From Stromatinia cepivora (Eukaryota; Ascomycota; Leotiomycetes; Helotiales; Sclerotiniaceae): a stretch of 64,000 bases of DNA. Positions 1-15,275 of the stretch are shown here, in pieces (the first letter of the stretch is position 1; every line of letters begins with the position of its first letter). The translations under genes were made by a program, and so were the position numbers. Location of the stretch: the NCBI GenBank assembly GCA_014898415.1, contig RCTD01000011.1, positions 682,001 to 746,000 on the forward strand, in the 5' to 3' direction. The notes under the pieces were generated by a model. It saw only the letters and a list, made by a program, of their open reading frames with translations. It searched no databases and was not told the DNA's origin.

Positions 1-3000
1 AAATCAAAATCAATTCGAACAATATCTATACTAAACTCTATAGAATTTAAGATTGTTTTAAAATTTGGAATATCAATTAAGAATTCTGGAAAATGGTTTT
101 TAACGAATTCTTCAAATTTCCCTTCACTCTTGATAACATCTAGGATTTTTGAAAGGTTACCAATACAATCCCTAAGATTTATATTGTTTATTCTTTTCCT
201 GATTTTTCAAAATCAACCTTTATAATATCTGCTTTATATTTTGATCCAATTGCCCAGCAATCAGTTCTATTAATATTATTATCATCAATAATCTATATAA
301 TCTATTTATCTCTTTCGTATTCAAAATCGATCTTTTCTATAAATAGATATGATATCCTTAACAGTAATGAATCTTTGATATTATTCAAGACGAAAATATC
401 GATGATGTTTTTAACTCCTCCAAAATTGATTTCCATATCTTCAATCAATTTATATAAGATAATAGCATTCTTATTAGGGATAATGTCACGGAAAGCCCCG
501 CAATCCCCTGTATCTTATGAAGGATCAAAGCGTATGCTTTCCAATCGGAATGAAGGATCTACTAGCCCTTACCAATCCACCAATTGATAAGGTGATCCTG
601 ATATACTAATAAACAAAGATCTAGCCTAATTAAGGTGCATATCGGCTAGATAACCACTCATTTGTTCTATATATACAGCTCTTGATTCATATAATCAAGG
701 GCAAGTCATTCAATTCTTTTACTCTACCAATCACGTGTACCACCTATTCAACGATCCCTGAAAGTGCTGTGTAATCATACTATCCCGTGATAGATAATCA
801 TTATTGTCTTATATTCGTGTATTATGAATCCCAATTCTCTTACAATTTCCAGATTCATTATATTAATTATTAATCCCGAATCAACAATACTGTTAATCTT
901 GATATTCTTACCCGTAAAGATTATAATGATAATAAATATATTATATATTTCTTTTGATTGATAATTAAAGAAGGCATTTAAATGATTAATAATTGTTAAA
1001 ATTATTGTAACTTTTTCGATAGGAATTTCTGAATTTCTGAAAAGTTCTTTTCATTTTTCGATATCTATAATTGATATTTTTTTGAGAGTTTGTTTAAAAA
1101 GATCTAATATATATATAAGAACAATTCCAATTGTTATTGGAATTTCGATTTTACAAATCTATTCCAAGATTTCTATCAGGGATTTTATAGTATAAATAAT
1201 AATTAATATTTATTTCTTTATTCTTAAGGATCTAATATAAAAGTTGGGTATTCTATTCTTTCATATTATACTATTCTTATTGGATTCAGAAAGATTCTTT
1301 TTTCCCTAAAATTCTTTTGCTTTATTTTTTTCGTTTTTGTTAATATCTATAGTTTCATTTTTATTGAAGAATTCTTTCTTTAATCTTTCTTTTTCAGTTT
1401 GATTTATTATTTTAAGTAATACTTTTCGAAAAGTATTTAACGATTTTTGGGGTTTATCAATTCTATTTTATTTTATCGATTTAGATTTTTTAGATGATCA
1501 GTTTTATAGCCTTGAAGTTTTTTTAGATTAAATAGTTGTATTGATATTGATAATTTCTTTTTCTCGATCATTAATATTATTTACAAATGTACTCCTTATA
1601 ATTTCGATATTAGAGATTCCGAGATTCGATAAGTTATCCTTAGTATTGGATTTCTTCAATTGTTTCTTTTGTTAACCAAATCTATAAGTTTTTATATATA
1701 TTTCAATTTGATGATTCTTTAAAGAATCCTTTTGTTTGAAGATTAGGAAAAAATTGGAATATCCTTTAGGATCAAATATGAAGATTCTGTATTTATTATA
1801 GTAATATAGTTTAGTATTAATATTATCAATCTTTTTAAAGCAATTTTGTTTTATAATGTAATCATTATTGTAAGGAAATCTTTCAAAGTAATAATAACAG
1901 AAATAATCTTTTTTATAAGTTTTATTTATATTAAAAAGAATCCCCTCCTGTTTATTCTGAATGGGATAATTATTGTATTTCGTATTATCTTTTTAATGAA
2001 TAATTTGATATTATAATAATAAAAAAGATAATTTCGAATCCCTTATACCTTTAATTTTTATTTTTAAATAATTTATACTGAATTTATTCAAAAGATTAAT
2101 GATTTTATTTATAATGTTCTTTATTTTTTATTTTTGAGAATAAAACTTTATATTAGTATTAAAAACAAATAAGGTTTTTATATATTTATATATAATCTGG
2201 GAAATAATAATCTAATAAAATTTAGGTTTTTTATAAATTTAGATGATAGAATTCTTAGAAAAGTATTATTTATAGATTTCATTTATTATTCTTTTGAAAT
2301 TCATAGAAATAGAATCATTAAAATTAATTTTAAATTATTTAATAATCTTTTTTTCTATTTGGGTATATAGATTATATAGGAATATTCTTTCAATTTTGAA
2401 TTCGATGATTATATAATTGTTAATAAATTGAATAATCGAAAATGCGAATTTGGTAATATAATCCTTTATTATTATTGAATTTGTATTATAATCCTTTTCA
2501 TTCTTATTATATTGATTGTTAATAAATTAATCAAGAAAATCTTGGATATTTATTATTTGTTGAATATTATAATTGTAAAAGCATTGAAGTAATATTGATT
2601 TCAATTTTTCTTTTCAATTATATCTAATAGAATTATATTCCAGTATAAGTTTGATTTAGATAATAATAGTATAATTATAATATCAAGGAAATTGAATTCG
2701 TATTTCTTTATTGGATATATTATAATCAATTTGTAAGGCATCTCAAATTATAAAGAAATCAGATATATCGATTCTATTGAAAATAGGGATAATGATATTC
2801 TTAATATATAGTATAATAGGGAATATATATATAATTCTTAATATAAACAATAAATGAAATTTTTGATGGATTTTGCTATTGTTAATTTATTTCTTTTTCT
2901 TTTTAGTTTTCTTTGTTTTTTCTTCTTTTTTAATAGGATTTCTGTTATTATTAATAAAAAATTCTTTGATAGATTTAAAAAGATCGATAATTGAAATAAT

Positions 3001-4136
3001 GATATTATTCTTTGATTTTTAAAGAGTATTTTATAGAAGATTCAATCTTATAAACAGATTAAAATTATCTATTATATTATTATAATTTAATTGAAAAATA
3101 TCTAATTCGTTAAAATCTGATTCAATATTTAGTTTTCGATAGTTTTTAGTATTTATAATTTTCTTTTAATAAATCTTTAAAAGAAAGGGAAAAATATATA
3201 TAATCCTTTCTAAAGTTTTTCTTTTTTTAAAGGAATATATAAATTTCAAATTCTTCAATTAAAAGTTTTTTAAAATATATTTTAAATTTTTGATTATTGA
3301 TATTAAGGATAATAATTTAGTATATTATATCCAATCCTTTTTATTGTTTCAATATATATTTAGATATTCAAATAGTTCTAAAAGTATGTAAAGCATTCAA
3401 GATCCTTCAATATAATTGGTTGTATTCAATTAAAATTGTTTTTAAAATTGGAGTTTTCTTGTTTGTAGAGATAAATGATTTATTTATAAATGAGAATTCT
3501 ATTGTATTTGAAGTTTTAATATATTCTTAGTATTATTAGTTATATCCCTGAATAGGATTTTTGTTGATATATTCCTTTCAAAATGGAGAGTAAAATAATG
3601 GTTTTATTGAAAAATGATTCGTTTTCGATATAATGGATAAATACAAATAAGGAAACTTTGATAATCAAAACTTCCTTATTCAAAATTTGGCAATTCTATA
3701 TTTTTGAAAGGATTATCTTTTCAAGATTAATCCTATCCCCCTATTTACAAATTATTAATTTTACTTTCTTTTCAATTATAATTTCCTTATAAATATATTT
3801 GTATAATATAAATTATATAATTCAAATTCTATATAGATCATTATTGTGAAAAAGGTAGATCGAGATATATATATCCTGATAGTATATTACAAAGAAAAAT
3901 GGGAATTGGAATTGATCAAATTATATTATAAAGATTTCAAATAGTAAAATGAATAGATTTCAATAATAATTTGAATTGTATATAAATGAAGTACAAAAAG
4001 ATTAATAGAAAAACGATTAATTTCCTTCAAGGAAAAGGGAGCAGAGCTTTTTTTTATATCTAACTATAAAGAGTTATATGACTATATAACTACAAACTAG
4101 CTACGTGTTAGGCCTTGATATCCCAACTTTCTCACA
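1..4136 (-). mobile_element. RIP-decayed retroelement E4, right part (runs off left edge)
   Basis: This is an AT-saturated stretch with no long open frame. Its right border is sharp. The neighbouring gypsy sequence, alignable with the copy at 51190 onward, starts at 4137, right after ...TTCTCACA. Read on the minus strand this gives a TGTGAGAAAGTTGGG-type LTR start, followed by a TATA-like region near 4060. On the minus strand near 1874-1908 a Cys-Tyr-Tyr-rich motif resembles a mutated Gag zinc knuckle. I infer a retroelement in minus orientation whose 5' LTR is at the right and whose other end lies outside the window. The superfamily is not resolved. A solo LTR of another family is inserted at 484-792. 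Confidence 0.5.
484..792 (+). mobile_element. Solo LTR, 309 bp, family TGTCACGGAAAG
   Basis: It starts TGTCACGG and ends CCGTGATA, so it has TG...CA-type termini with the final CA mutated to TA. It is flanked by the perfect 5-bp duplication GATAA (479-483 and 793-797). A second copy of exactly 309 bp lies inverted at 24978-25286 and differs at only about a dozen positions by eye. It contains a TATATATA box and has near-normal base composition, unlike its surroundings. No internal retrotransposon sequence is attached, so this is a solo LTR left by LTR-LTR recombination. The orientation given is that of the TG...CA reading. Confidence 0.93.
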
Positions 4137-7100
4137 ATATAATTTTCGATATCGAAATCGACTTTGTATTAATAAATATTCATAGACTTCGATATTTTGA
4201 TTTGAATATACAATAAATCTTCTTTTGTTTATACAAAAGTCAATCTATTATATTTTATATTATTTATTGATTTATTAATATCTTCTTTTTATTTTTATAT
4301 ATATTTCGATATATACTTATATAAGGTTTTATAAAATATCAATCTTTTTAAGAAATTATATAAAGAATAAATTATATATAATTCATTATAAATGAGAATT
4401 CTGATCAATCGTTTTGATAAAAATTAATAAATAGTTTCAATTATTGTTGAAGACATTGATTATAAATTTCAATTTGATTCTCAATTTGAGAATAATAAAT
4501 AATAGATATTTTGAAATCGATTCCTAGAATTTAATTGAATTCTTTTCAGAATTATAATATAAATTGAGGGTTGTGATTCGATATTATGATTTTAAAAGGA
4601 TTATAATATTGATATATATAATAAAAATATAATTGTATTTGAATTTAAGTATTGATTGATTTATAATAAAATATAGAGATAATTTGCTTTATTAATTGAT
4701 TAATAATGATTAGAATGTTATTATATTTGTATTTATCTTTATTAAAATTAAAATAATTTATAATAATATATTATTATATTCGAATAGGGATCGGAAATGG
4801 ATATAATAAATTGAGGGTATAATTATATAGAATAGAATCATATTTGTAGATATAATAAGTGTATATATATTTGGTTATAGTATTGTATATTCTAAATCAA
4901 TAATATTGTTGAAATAATAAAAGATAGGTTTTGTTTATATTAGGATAAATAATGAAAATGAAATTGTGGGTTTTTCGAATCAAGTAGATTTAAAGATTAT
5001 CGATATCGAGTATTATTAGATAATCATTGTAAAATAAAAGATCATTTTGGAATGATATATATTTGTAATCTTTGACAATTTATATTCTGAATATTAGTAA
5101 GTTATTTATAATTTTATTTGTTTTAATGATATAATTAATTAAATCGAATCGAAGAATAATTTTATTTAAATCAATATTAGTAATTGTTGTTTTGTTTGAA
5201 TAGTATTTTTATAAAACTTCTTTTATAATTTCGATATCAATTTGATTGTTTTTAATAAATTATTAGAAATGATTTTTTTTTGGTATAGTTCTGGAAATCC
5301 AATTTGTTGGTTTGATGGGTTAAGGTATCGATAAGAGGATTATTTTTTTAGAATGATATATAATGATAAAGTTGTAATCGGTTAGTATTTCTATTTAGTG
5401 GGTTTATTGGATATTGAGGGTTTTGATAGTTATAAAATATTTGAGGGTTTTATAATTGATATAAATCTTGATTTTATATAATGAATTAGTGAATTTTATT
5501 TTTTCAATAATTAAAAGATCAGATGATTGATAATATTTTCCTGTTATGAATTTTGTAATTCAGTTCAATAGTAATTATAATTTTGAAGAAATAAATTATA
5601 AATAATTAATCTTTGTTGTATTATTATAATAATATATTAATAATTATTTTATCGGAAATATCTGTTTCGAATATACAAGAGAATTAATGATTATAATGTT
5701 GTAAAAATGAAATAGAGATGAGTTTTTTTTTTAAGATATTGAATATATTTTGGTATGTTTCGTTGGATATGAATTAAATATTTATTTTGATGAGTTTATT
5801 AAAAAGTTTCATTATTATATTGTAATCTTTAATAAATTATTATTAAAAGTTATAAAAATCAAAGAATAATTGGATTTCCTTTATTATTATCAAAAAGATT
5901 CAATTTTCAATTATTTTAATCTTTTCAGAATCTATTTTTATTTTTTTAATAAAAATAATAAAACCTAAATATTTAGTATATATAATATTGAATTCGTATT
6001 TTTTGAGATCTATTTGTAGATTGATAATTTTTAATTATTCGAGAATTAGTTTGATATGAATTTGGTGTTTTTCTTTGTTTTCGGAATAAATTAGAATATT
6101 ATCGAGATATATTATATAAAAGATATTTAGATAATCAAATAGAATATTATTTATATAATATTAATAAATTATAGGATTATTCATTAGTTTGAAGAATATG
6201 ATTTTGTATTTGTATAATTTATATCAAATTTGAAAGATAGTATATTCTTCTAAAATAGAATTCATTTTTATATAATAAAAAACTTAACAAATATTGAACT
6301 TAATAAAAATCTTGATATCAGAAAATCGAAAAAGTATTTCATCGATCAAAGGGAAAGAATATCAACTTTTATATATTAAAGGATTCAATAATCTAAAGTT
6401 TATATAAAACCTTAAATTATTATTAGATTTTTTAATAAATAGAATAAATGTAATATAAAAGATTTGTATTGTATTTATATTTGAAAATTTTCGTTGTATA
6501 TTATTAATTGTAATTGATCCATTCAATTATAAATCTTTTTAATTTTAATATTTTTCGAATTGGTTATTTTGTTGATTAGTATTTGATTGAGTTAATCGAT
6601 CAATTTTTTATTTTCGAAAGAATGATTAAATGATAAGGAGATTATTCGAATAGGAAATGATATAGGGTTTTTCTTTCGATTATTCGAAATATCGATTGAA
6701 GTAATCAAGTTTTGTTTGAGTTTTTGATAATTAGAGTTTATTTAAAATAATATTATAATTCTTTAATTTAATAATAAGCAAAAGAATAAAGGGTTATTTA
6801 TAATTATCAATTATTAAATTAAGGAATATGAAATGGGTAATAGTATAGTTTTGTATATTATTGTAATTTTTGATTTCAATTGAAGTTTCAAATGATATAA
6901 TTGTTGGTTTAAATATAGGAAATAAATAGGTAAAGAATATAATATTGATGAAAACAAATTTCTTTGTTTTAAAATCAATAAATGTTTTTGATTGATAAAT
7001 ATAATCATTTTTCGAAAGATTATAAAGAAAGATAAATGTTTCTTTTTTTATAAGTTTTATTTAATCAAGAAATCTTATATTTTGAATAGTATTTAGGATG

Positions 7101-7785
7101 GAAACAGAGTTTAAATATTTGGTTTTAAATGTTTCTTTTTTTTTAAATAGATATTCTGTATAACTTTAATTATAATTTCTGGATTGAAATCCTTTTTAGC
7201 ATTCTGATATTTTTCGAATTCTTTTTCTATTATTTCAATCTTATTAAAATTATCGATACAAAATATTAATATATATATTACTTTAGGAGAGGGAAAAAGT
7301 AATGAATATTTGAAGTTCGAATAATTATCAAATATAATAGAATTTATATATCCGGAAAGAATATTCCGAAGTAGAAATGGTTTCAGAAATATAGAAATTT
7401 CAAAATTAAAGTTATTAAAGTTCCAAAAGGATTATAAAGAGTTTGTAGTAATCGTTGATTTGTAAATAATTATAAGAGTATTTAGTTTAATATAGTATTG
7501 ATTTTGTTTTTGTAATGAAATTTTATTTTGATTTATTTTAGTAAATATATTCATAAATTCTTTTATAGTTTTGTAATTCTTAATAGGTATTATTATTATT
7601 TGCAAAAGAAAATCGGAAATCTTTTCTTCGAGATTTTTGAATAAAACTTTATTATCGATGATCTTCATTTTGATAATAAGTAATCTGAACTTTTTATATT
7701 ATTTTAGGAAATTATTATATCAAATTATATTGGGTATAATTTATATCTTATATTGAAAATAAGTATAATCGATTTTAATTAGGTT

Positions 7786-7976
7786 TGTGAGAATCACAGC
7801 AAAGAATCGGTTAATATTCGAATAACAATAGGTTTGAATTTAGAATCAAAACTTTTCATTACTTCTTCTAATCGTATTGAAGAATTCCCTCTCTATATAG
7901 ATGAAAACTCTTCAAATTAGCATACAATTCGATCCGCTTTCGGCTAGCCTTCGTTTCGTAGTTGAGATTCGTAATA
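7786..7976 (-). repeat. 3' LTR of E1 (191 bp)
   Basis: On the plus strand it begins TGTGAGAATCACAGC and ends GAGATTCGTAATA. The partner is 29504-29694. A purine tract on the minus strand abuts its inner side. Confidence 0.9.
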
Positions 7977-8301
7977 GAGCCCTTTTTTTCGAAACTTTCG
8001 TCCTCGAAAGCTTTTGAAGTGAAACCATTTAAGTTGAAATATTCAATCAAAATTAATATCATTTGATATTGTATTGTATGTTTTTGTCGTGAAACCATCG
8101 ATATTGTATTATATACCTTTTCGTAAAACCATCGATATTGTGTTGTATGTCTTTTCGTAAAACCATCGATATTGTATTGTATACCTTTTCGTAAAACCAT
8201 TGTAGATCCATCGATATTATATTGTATGCCTTTTCATAAAACCATTGTAAATCCATCGAAACCCTTTCAATTCTTTCAACTCCTTCATTCTTAACCCTAC
8301 A

Positions 8302-8592
8302 TGTCAGAGTCACAAATGGCAAAGAATCAATTAATCCTAAAACAACTATAAAACTTTTCATTATTCTTTTCTAATTAGAAAAACCTTTTTCTTTTAAATC
8401 TAATAAAAAGCAATATCGGAATGATAACAAATTATTGATTATATATTAGAGTTTAATAAATATAGAGATTTTATAGAATTTTCTAATCAATTGATAGTAG
8501 ATTATCGATTATATATTTGTTTTTAATAATGAAGTTACTTTCTTGTAAAGATTCCTAATTTTATTAATAATATCCTTTTAATAATTATAACA
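8302..8592 (-). repeat. 3' LTR of E2 (291 bp)
   Basis: On the plus strand it starts TGTCAGAGTCACAAATGG and ends TTATAACA. The partner 27183-27473 is also 291 bp. It shares a short block (AAAACTTTTCATTA) and the general layout of its first 100 bp with the E1 LTR. Confidence 0.9.
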
Positions 8593-11500
8593 AAATCTTC
8601 CTTTCGGGGCTTTACTTTTGAGAAGCTAATGAATTCCTGATCTATTTGTAATTGTAGGGAACCGTTGATTAATAAAGCAATTATGATATATAATAATTTT
8701 TATATAATAAACAAAAAGATAAACAACAATAATAACAATAACAAAAATATATATAACTTGCTCTTTGAAGATTATATAAACCTATTGGAATCCTATCTTC
8801 GAAATTTCATACTTTTGTATTGCAATCATAGTATTATATTTTAAAACTTTTATTATTCTCTTTATTATATCTCAACTCTTTCCCGAATTGATGATATATT
8901 CGGCTCGTATATCTTTGCAATTTATATATCTGATATACCTTCGTTATATTAAACATATTGTTTATTATAATAATACGAAATCTTTATTTGAAGAAGAAAT
9001 AATAAATAAGAAATGCTTTTTTCTAAAAGAACCCGATTTGATGTATACAGAATATATCCGAAAAAAGAAACTCTGTATAGTGTTATCAAAAAACATTAAT
9101 TCTATAATAAATCGTTTATTGTAGCTTTGTTACGAATAGTAGACAGCCGAAATGAATTCATTTGAAGAGATTATATTATTAGAGAAATTGAAGAATCGAT
9201 AAATTAAATTTATACAAAAAATAAAGGTTTTCCTTTATAAATAGAATAAATATAATTTGATATAATTATCCTATAATACAAAAGAAACTATATTAATACT
9301 AAATATACAAATAGAAAAATTGATGAAATTGATGGAGATATATATGGATTTGTAGCGATACTCTATCAATATATTAAGTATAATTCATTGCTTTTTTTGT
9401 TAACAATTGTATAACTACATCAACAATCAATAAATAAATTAACGAATGATAATAAATTGAAGGATATTATTAGTAAGGAAAATGAGGAAGAGATCCCCGA
9501 AATTTTTCTGATTCGATCATTGAAATCTATTCATACTCCACCAGCGAAATCGGTATATTGAAAGATAGCCAAAAGCAAAACCAAAAATACCAAAAATACT
9601 AATAGAATAATAACAAAGAAATTATAAATTGCTATACCTCGAATAGCTAAAACAAAATTTATCAGGAAAACTCTCAAATCGATTCCTATTAAAAAAAAAG
9701 CATTTAAATCGACTGAACTTTTTAATAACAATAATAAGAATTTATAATAATTTAATATTAAATTATCAAATTCTAAAAAATTTAAAAAGGAAAAGATTTC
9801 AATGATTAATATATCGCTCCCATTTCCGATAAGTTTTGATAAATTAAATCCAGTTTTTAAAATTAGTATAATATTATCAATTGTTCATCAAAAATTATTA
9901 ATAACTTTAATAAAATCAATAATATTTATAATAAAGAAATCAATAATTCAAATTGAGGGTCTCGATTTTTTGAAGGATTCTAATGATAATGATATAAATA
10001 TTATTCTAAATGAATATAATCAATTAGCGAAAGAGCTTCTAGATCGATATAACGAATATAATAATTTGAATTTAATTGATTAATGATTAGATATTAATAG
10101 ATTTTTTGGATCTCGATTATAAAATATAGTCAAATCTCCCTTTATATTTATTTCTGCAATAATTCCCCGAATTTCCTATCGAGATCCTATTACCGAAAAA
10201 TATATTCAATAAATATTCTATCAATCAATAGAATTGAATACTGACAAAAATTTAGATAATATAAATGAAAATAAATTATTGAAAAAGAAAATAAAAAAAC
10301 AAAGAAAGCATAAATATTTGATAATAAAGTAAAGATAATATATTTGTAATGATTTATTAAAATGGATCGATTATATAAAGGTTTTTAAATATAGATATCC
10401 TAATTTTCTAATACGAATACAAATCCTTTTTGTTTTTGTAATATACTTTGATAATATTATTTCTTTGTTCTTTGTTATCGTTGTAATAACGATATATTTT
10501 CTTTTTTGTAATTCTTCAAATACTTTTTGATATATATTAAATTTTGTAAAACTTTTTATATATCTTTTATTGATTGATAATCTTTTTATTATACCAAATA
10601 TTATATCCCTTGTTTTCTTTTTCTATAAATTAGTATTTTTTCGATTTTATATTTTATATATCCTTTAATTTCTTTAAGAGATAGAGGGTTAATGGTACTT
10701 TTACATTTAAATTATAATTCGAATAATAAAATATGAAAGATATTATATATTTTATATAATATCGAAAGTACTAATTTATATATTTATCTATTATTCTTGA
10801 TATTAATAATAATAAAGGGACTTATAAAACGATCAAAGAATTTCTTTTTAGATTATAATTGTTTGATATTCTTAATATTAAGCATAATTTTATTATTCAT
10901 ATAAAATCGTTAGGATAAATCTTTTTTGTTATTCTTCGATCTTTTTTTTGTTGAATTATTTCAAATTTCTATTAGTTTTGTTCTTTTCTAGTTTAATGAT
11001 TCGATATATTCTTATACAATAAATGTTTTCCCTTTAGTATCAATATCCTCATTAATATAATTAAATATAAACAATTATTTATATATTGCTTTAAAAGGTA
11101 TTTTGCCAATTGTATTATATTATATTGTATTGTAAATGAATTCTCTTAGAAGTAATAGTAATACTTAATCGTTTTGTTTCCAATTAGTATAATATATAAT
11201 ATAATAAATTAGATTCTGATTTTATTGTTTTGTTTGATCATCAATTTGTAAATAGAATATTATCAATAATTTGTGATATATTCTTAAATAGAAAAACAAG
11301 TTTCCTCAAAATTTATTTACGAATTGTAATCCTCGATTTGAAATTATTCCTTTCAGTATATTGAAATCCTTAAAAATATATCGAAATAGAATCTTTATTA
11401 ATTCAAATGAGATTATCGTTTTATTAATTAGAATATATTAAACGAATTTTGTATATCTATTAACAACAATAAAGATAATATTGTATATATATTTATTTAT

Positions 11501-11654
11501 CTTTAAAGGAAATAAATCTATAATAAAATCCATTATTATTTCTTTCCAAAGATTAAAAGGAAATAATAAAATTTGTAATTCGTTATAGAGTTGATAGTAT
11601 TTTATAATTGTTTATTAGCAAATAGTATATATTCGTATATACCTTTTTATATCT
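8593..11654 (-). mobile_element. E2 internal sequence, 3' part with integrase core remnant
   Basis: This is the AT-rich interior of E2 between its left LTR and the insertion point of element A. The integrase catalytic core is recognisable on the minus strand at 11549-11441. The first core Asp is retained in the MDFI motif, and VDRYTK has become VNRYTK. The region 9400-10083 contains an open 93-codon frame on the opposite (plus) strand beginning at 9802 with no recognisable domain. I cannot tell whether that frame is a chance opening or a captured segment. Confidence 0.6.
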
Positions 11655-11659
11655 TTTAT

Positions 11660-11941
11660 TGTCACGAATCGTGAACCACAGGAGGCTAATCACGTGATAC
11701 CCCTTATCTCCCATGTCAATTTATGAGCTGATCATCCGTGTATATGTATTACGAATCATATGATTTAGTATGGTAAAATGGTGATCTTAATAATGTATAT
11801 ATATAGTTCTGTAATCTACGAATGGGTATTTATATATATATATCTCGTTGCTCTTTACGAGTTATAATTCTTCAATTATAGATTCTAAGGAATATAATTG
11901 ATTCTGTTTATTTAGCTTTATTACGGTTTTTGTACGTTATA
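11660..11941 (+). repeat. 5' LTR of element A (282 bp)
   Basis: It begins TGTCACGAATCGTGAACC and ends ...GTACGTTATA. The same length LTR occurs at 18446-18727, and differences between the two are mostly C/T and G/A transitions. This copy retains more G+C than the 3' copy, for example ACAGGAGGCTAATCACGTG here and ATAAAAGATTAATCACATG there. Confidence 0.92.
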
Positions 11942-14899
11942 TTATTTATAATTCATTTATAAGCGTCCGGCCATTTGGTGATCTTTTAAATAATATTTCA
12001 TTTTAATAATACCTTTTTAGATAAATTTTTATGAATGTTATATTTAAAGGAAGAAGATCTATTCCGATCTAATTAATGAAGATATAAATATCTTTAAAAG
12101 TGTACTATTACTTTTACAATACAACGAATTCTTTCTTTTGTATATTCTGATTCTTCGAAAATCTATTTTGAAAAGCTATCCTCTTTTTTTTAATTATTTC
12201 AATAAACCCTTAAAGAAAATATAAATATAGAATTAAATAACGTTATTATTGAAAGAAAGAAGATTGATAAAGAGAAGATTCCAGTATATGAAATCAATGC
12301 TTTTAATGATTCAATTGCTTCTTTTGAATCATTATTATAATTATAAGATCTTTATATAATAATTATAAATTTGAAAGAAAAGAATCAATAATTGAAAGTT
12401 ATAATGATAACAAGCTCTGCAATAATATAATCTTTTTCTGAATTCTAAGTAATATTTATATAGATATCTAGATTAATAATAATATTTGGGATTTTCTTTA
12501 TTCTTTTAATCGAAATCTAAGGATCTTTATTCAAGCAAACTTAAAGATCCCGAAGTTAAAAGAAGAAAACTTTGATCAAACAATCTGATCATTTGGGGCC
12601 CTTCAATAGTTCTCCTTCTTTTTCAGGAAATAATAATCTATATAATAATCAAGGGTCTTTTTATTCAAAAAACCAATTTAATTGATCAAGATTATATTCC
12701 TATATCAATTATAATTTGCATCGAGATATATATACATCAAAACCTACAAATCTTATCATTAAACTTAACAATAATATTCAATCTAGAATTAATTTATAAT
12801 AATTATTGATTATAAAACGATTCGAATTATATATTATATCATTTAAAAGTAAAATGTAATATTGTATATATATAATCGATTAAATCGAATCGGAAGTACA
12901 AATATATTATTATATTCTTTATATACGAATACCCCGATTTATAATATTTGAATTAATTGAACAATTTATAGCGATTTATCAGAATCCAATCGAAATCGAT
13001 AATACTCGTTCTTAATATGAGATATAGATTATACCTAATATAATTCGATATAACAATTTTCTAGAATGATATAAGAAATTCAGATTATTTATTATTCAAA
13101 CAAAAATTATTGATGATAAAATTCTATTTAAGGATCTTGAATAGAAGATTTCCGATTTTCTTTTGTAAGTAATAATAATATTTATCAAGGATTACAAAAT
13201 TACAAAAGAATTTGTAAATATATTTATTAAAATAAATCAAAATGAAATTTCATTATAAAAACGAAACCAATATTATATTAAATAAGATATCCTTATAATT
13301 ATTTACAAATTAATGATTATTACAAATCCCTTATAATTCTTTCAGAACTTTAATAACTTCAATTTTGGAATCTTTATATTCTTGAAACTGTTTCTATTCC
13401 GAAATATCCCTTCCAGATATACCGGCCTTATTATATTTAATAATTATTCAAACTTCAAATACTTATCATTCTTTCCCTTTTCTGGAATAGTATATATATT
13501 GATACTTTGTATCGATAACTTTAATAAGATCAAAATAGTACTAGAAGAAACAAAAGAATTCAAAGAATATCAGAATATCGAAAAAGATTTCAGCCTAGAA
13601 ATTATAATTGAAGCCATATAGAATACTCATTTGAAAAAAGGAAAATATTTAAAACTAAACATTTAGATTCTGTTTCTATCTTAAATACTATATAGGATAT
13701 AAGATTTCTTGATTTAACAAAGCTTATAAAAGAAAAAGCATTTATTTTTTTCTATAATCTTTCGAAAAATGATTATATTTATTAATTAAAAGTATTTATT
13801 GATTTTAAAACAAATAGATTCGTTTTTATTAATACTATATTCCTTACTTGTTTATTTTTTATATTTAAATTAAAAATTATATTGTTTGAAACTTCAATTA
13901 AAATTAAAAAGTATAATAATATACAAGATTATACTATTACTCATTTCATATTCTTTAATTTAATGATTGATAACTATAAATAATCTTTTATCTCTTTCTT
14001 TATTACTAAATTAAAGAATTATAATATTATTTTAGATAGATTTTGATTATCAAAGATTTGAATGAAACTTAATTACTTCAATTGATATTTCGAATAGCTT
14101 AAAAAAAGACCCTATACTATCTCCTATTCAAACAATCTCCTTGTTATCCAATTATCTCTTCGCAAACAGAAAATCGATCAATTAATCCAACAAAATACTG
14201 ATCGACAAAATGACTAATTCGAAGAATATTAGAACCAAAAAGATTTATAACTAAGCAAATTAATCGTAATTAATAATATACAACAAAAACCTTTAAATAT
14301 AAATACAATACAGATTTTTATTGAAAAAAAAGAAACCCCGATTCCCTTCAAATTCAATTCACCTCTTTCCCAACCAATTATACCACTATTATAGATTTAC
14401 GAATACCTCCCTCATATATCGCCTAAAATCTTCGATTTATATATATTCAAATCCAATAAATTCCAATTAGAATACAAAAAAGATAAATAAACTGAACTTT
14501 TTATTATTACTTTGAAAGAATTCAATAATATAATAGATTCTCAATAGAACAAACGATATACAAAAGAGAGAATATTGATTGTTTTAATCGAATTCAAGAA
14601 TACAAAAGTTCGAAAAAAACTCGATTGAATATTAATCAAAATCAATTTAGAATTTAAAATACTATTTGAATATCGATAATATCATTAAGCTTTTTCTAAG
14701 TATAAATCAAATATTTTGCTTTCTAATCGATTTTATAATTATAAAATCATATTAGAAAATAAAGAAGAACAAATCTTGTATTATAATTCGTTTTACAAGA
14801 TATCTTTAAAACAATTGAAAATTGTTAAAGAATATATTATGAATAATTTTAACAAAAATTTTATTGAATTTAATTAAGCTTTTTATATTGTATCTATCT

Positions 14900-15275
14900 T
14901 ATTCGTTAAAAAACTTAATAATAACTTGAGATTTTATATAGATTTCAAATTATTGAATTTTTTAATATATAAAGATCAATATTTCCTTTTTTTGATCAAC
15001 AAAACATCCCCCTGGTTTTTTGATATCAAGATTTTTATTAAATTCGATATTTGTTAAGCTTTTATTATATAAAAATAGATCCTGTTTTGGAAGAGTATAC
15101 TATTTTTCGAACCCGATATGGATTATATAAATATAAGGTTATATTATTTGGATTAACGAATGATTTTATAATTTATCAATATTATATAAATGATATTCTA
15201 TTCGATTATTTAGATATCTTTTGTATAGTATATTTCGATAATATTTTAATCTATTTCGAAAACGAAAAAGAGTAT
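14900..15275 (+). pseudogene. Element A reverse transcriptase remnant
   Basis: The frame from 15051 reads through FRTRYGLYKYKVILFGLTND, corresponding to the Ty3 RT block [20 protein letters not shown]. It continues to the catalytic box at 15231-15245, which reads Tyr-Phe-Asp-Asn-Ile where the family has YxDDI. The second catalytic Asp is thus Asn (GAC/T to AAT). Upstream, about 14901-14970, LRFYIDFKLLN matches the LRxCVDYRxLN motif. Stops interrupt the upstream frame. Confidence 0.88.

Noticed and set aside
9802..10083. 93-codon plus-strand frame as an independent gene
   Set aside because: It lies inside E2 with no recognisable domain. It is kept only as an observation under E2.
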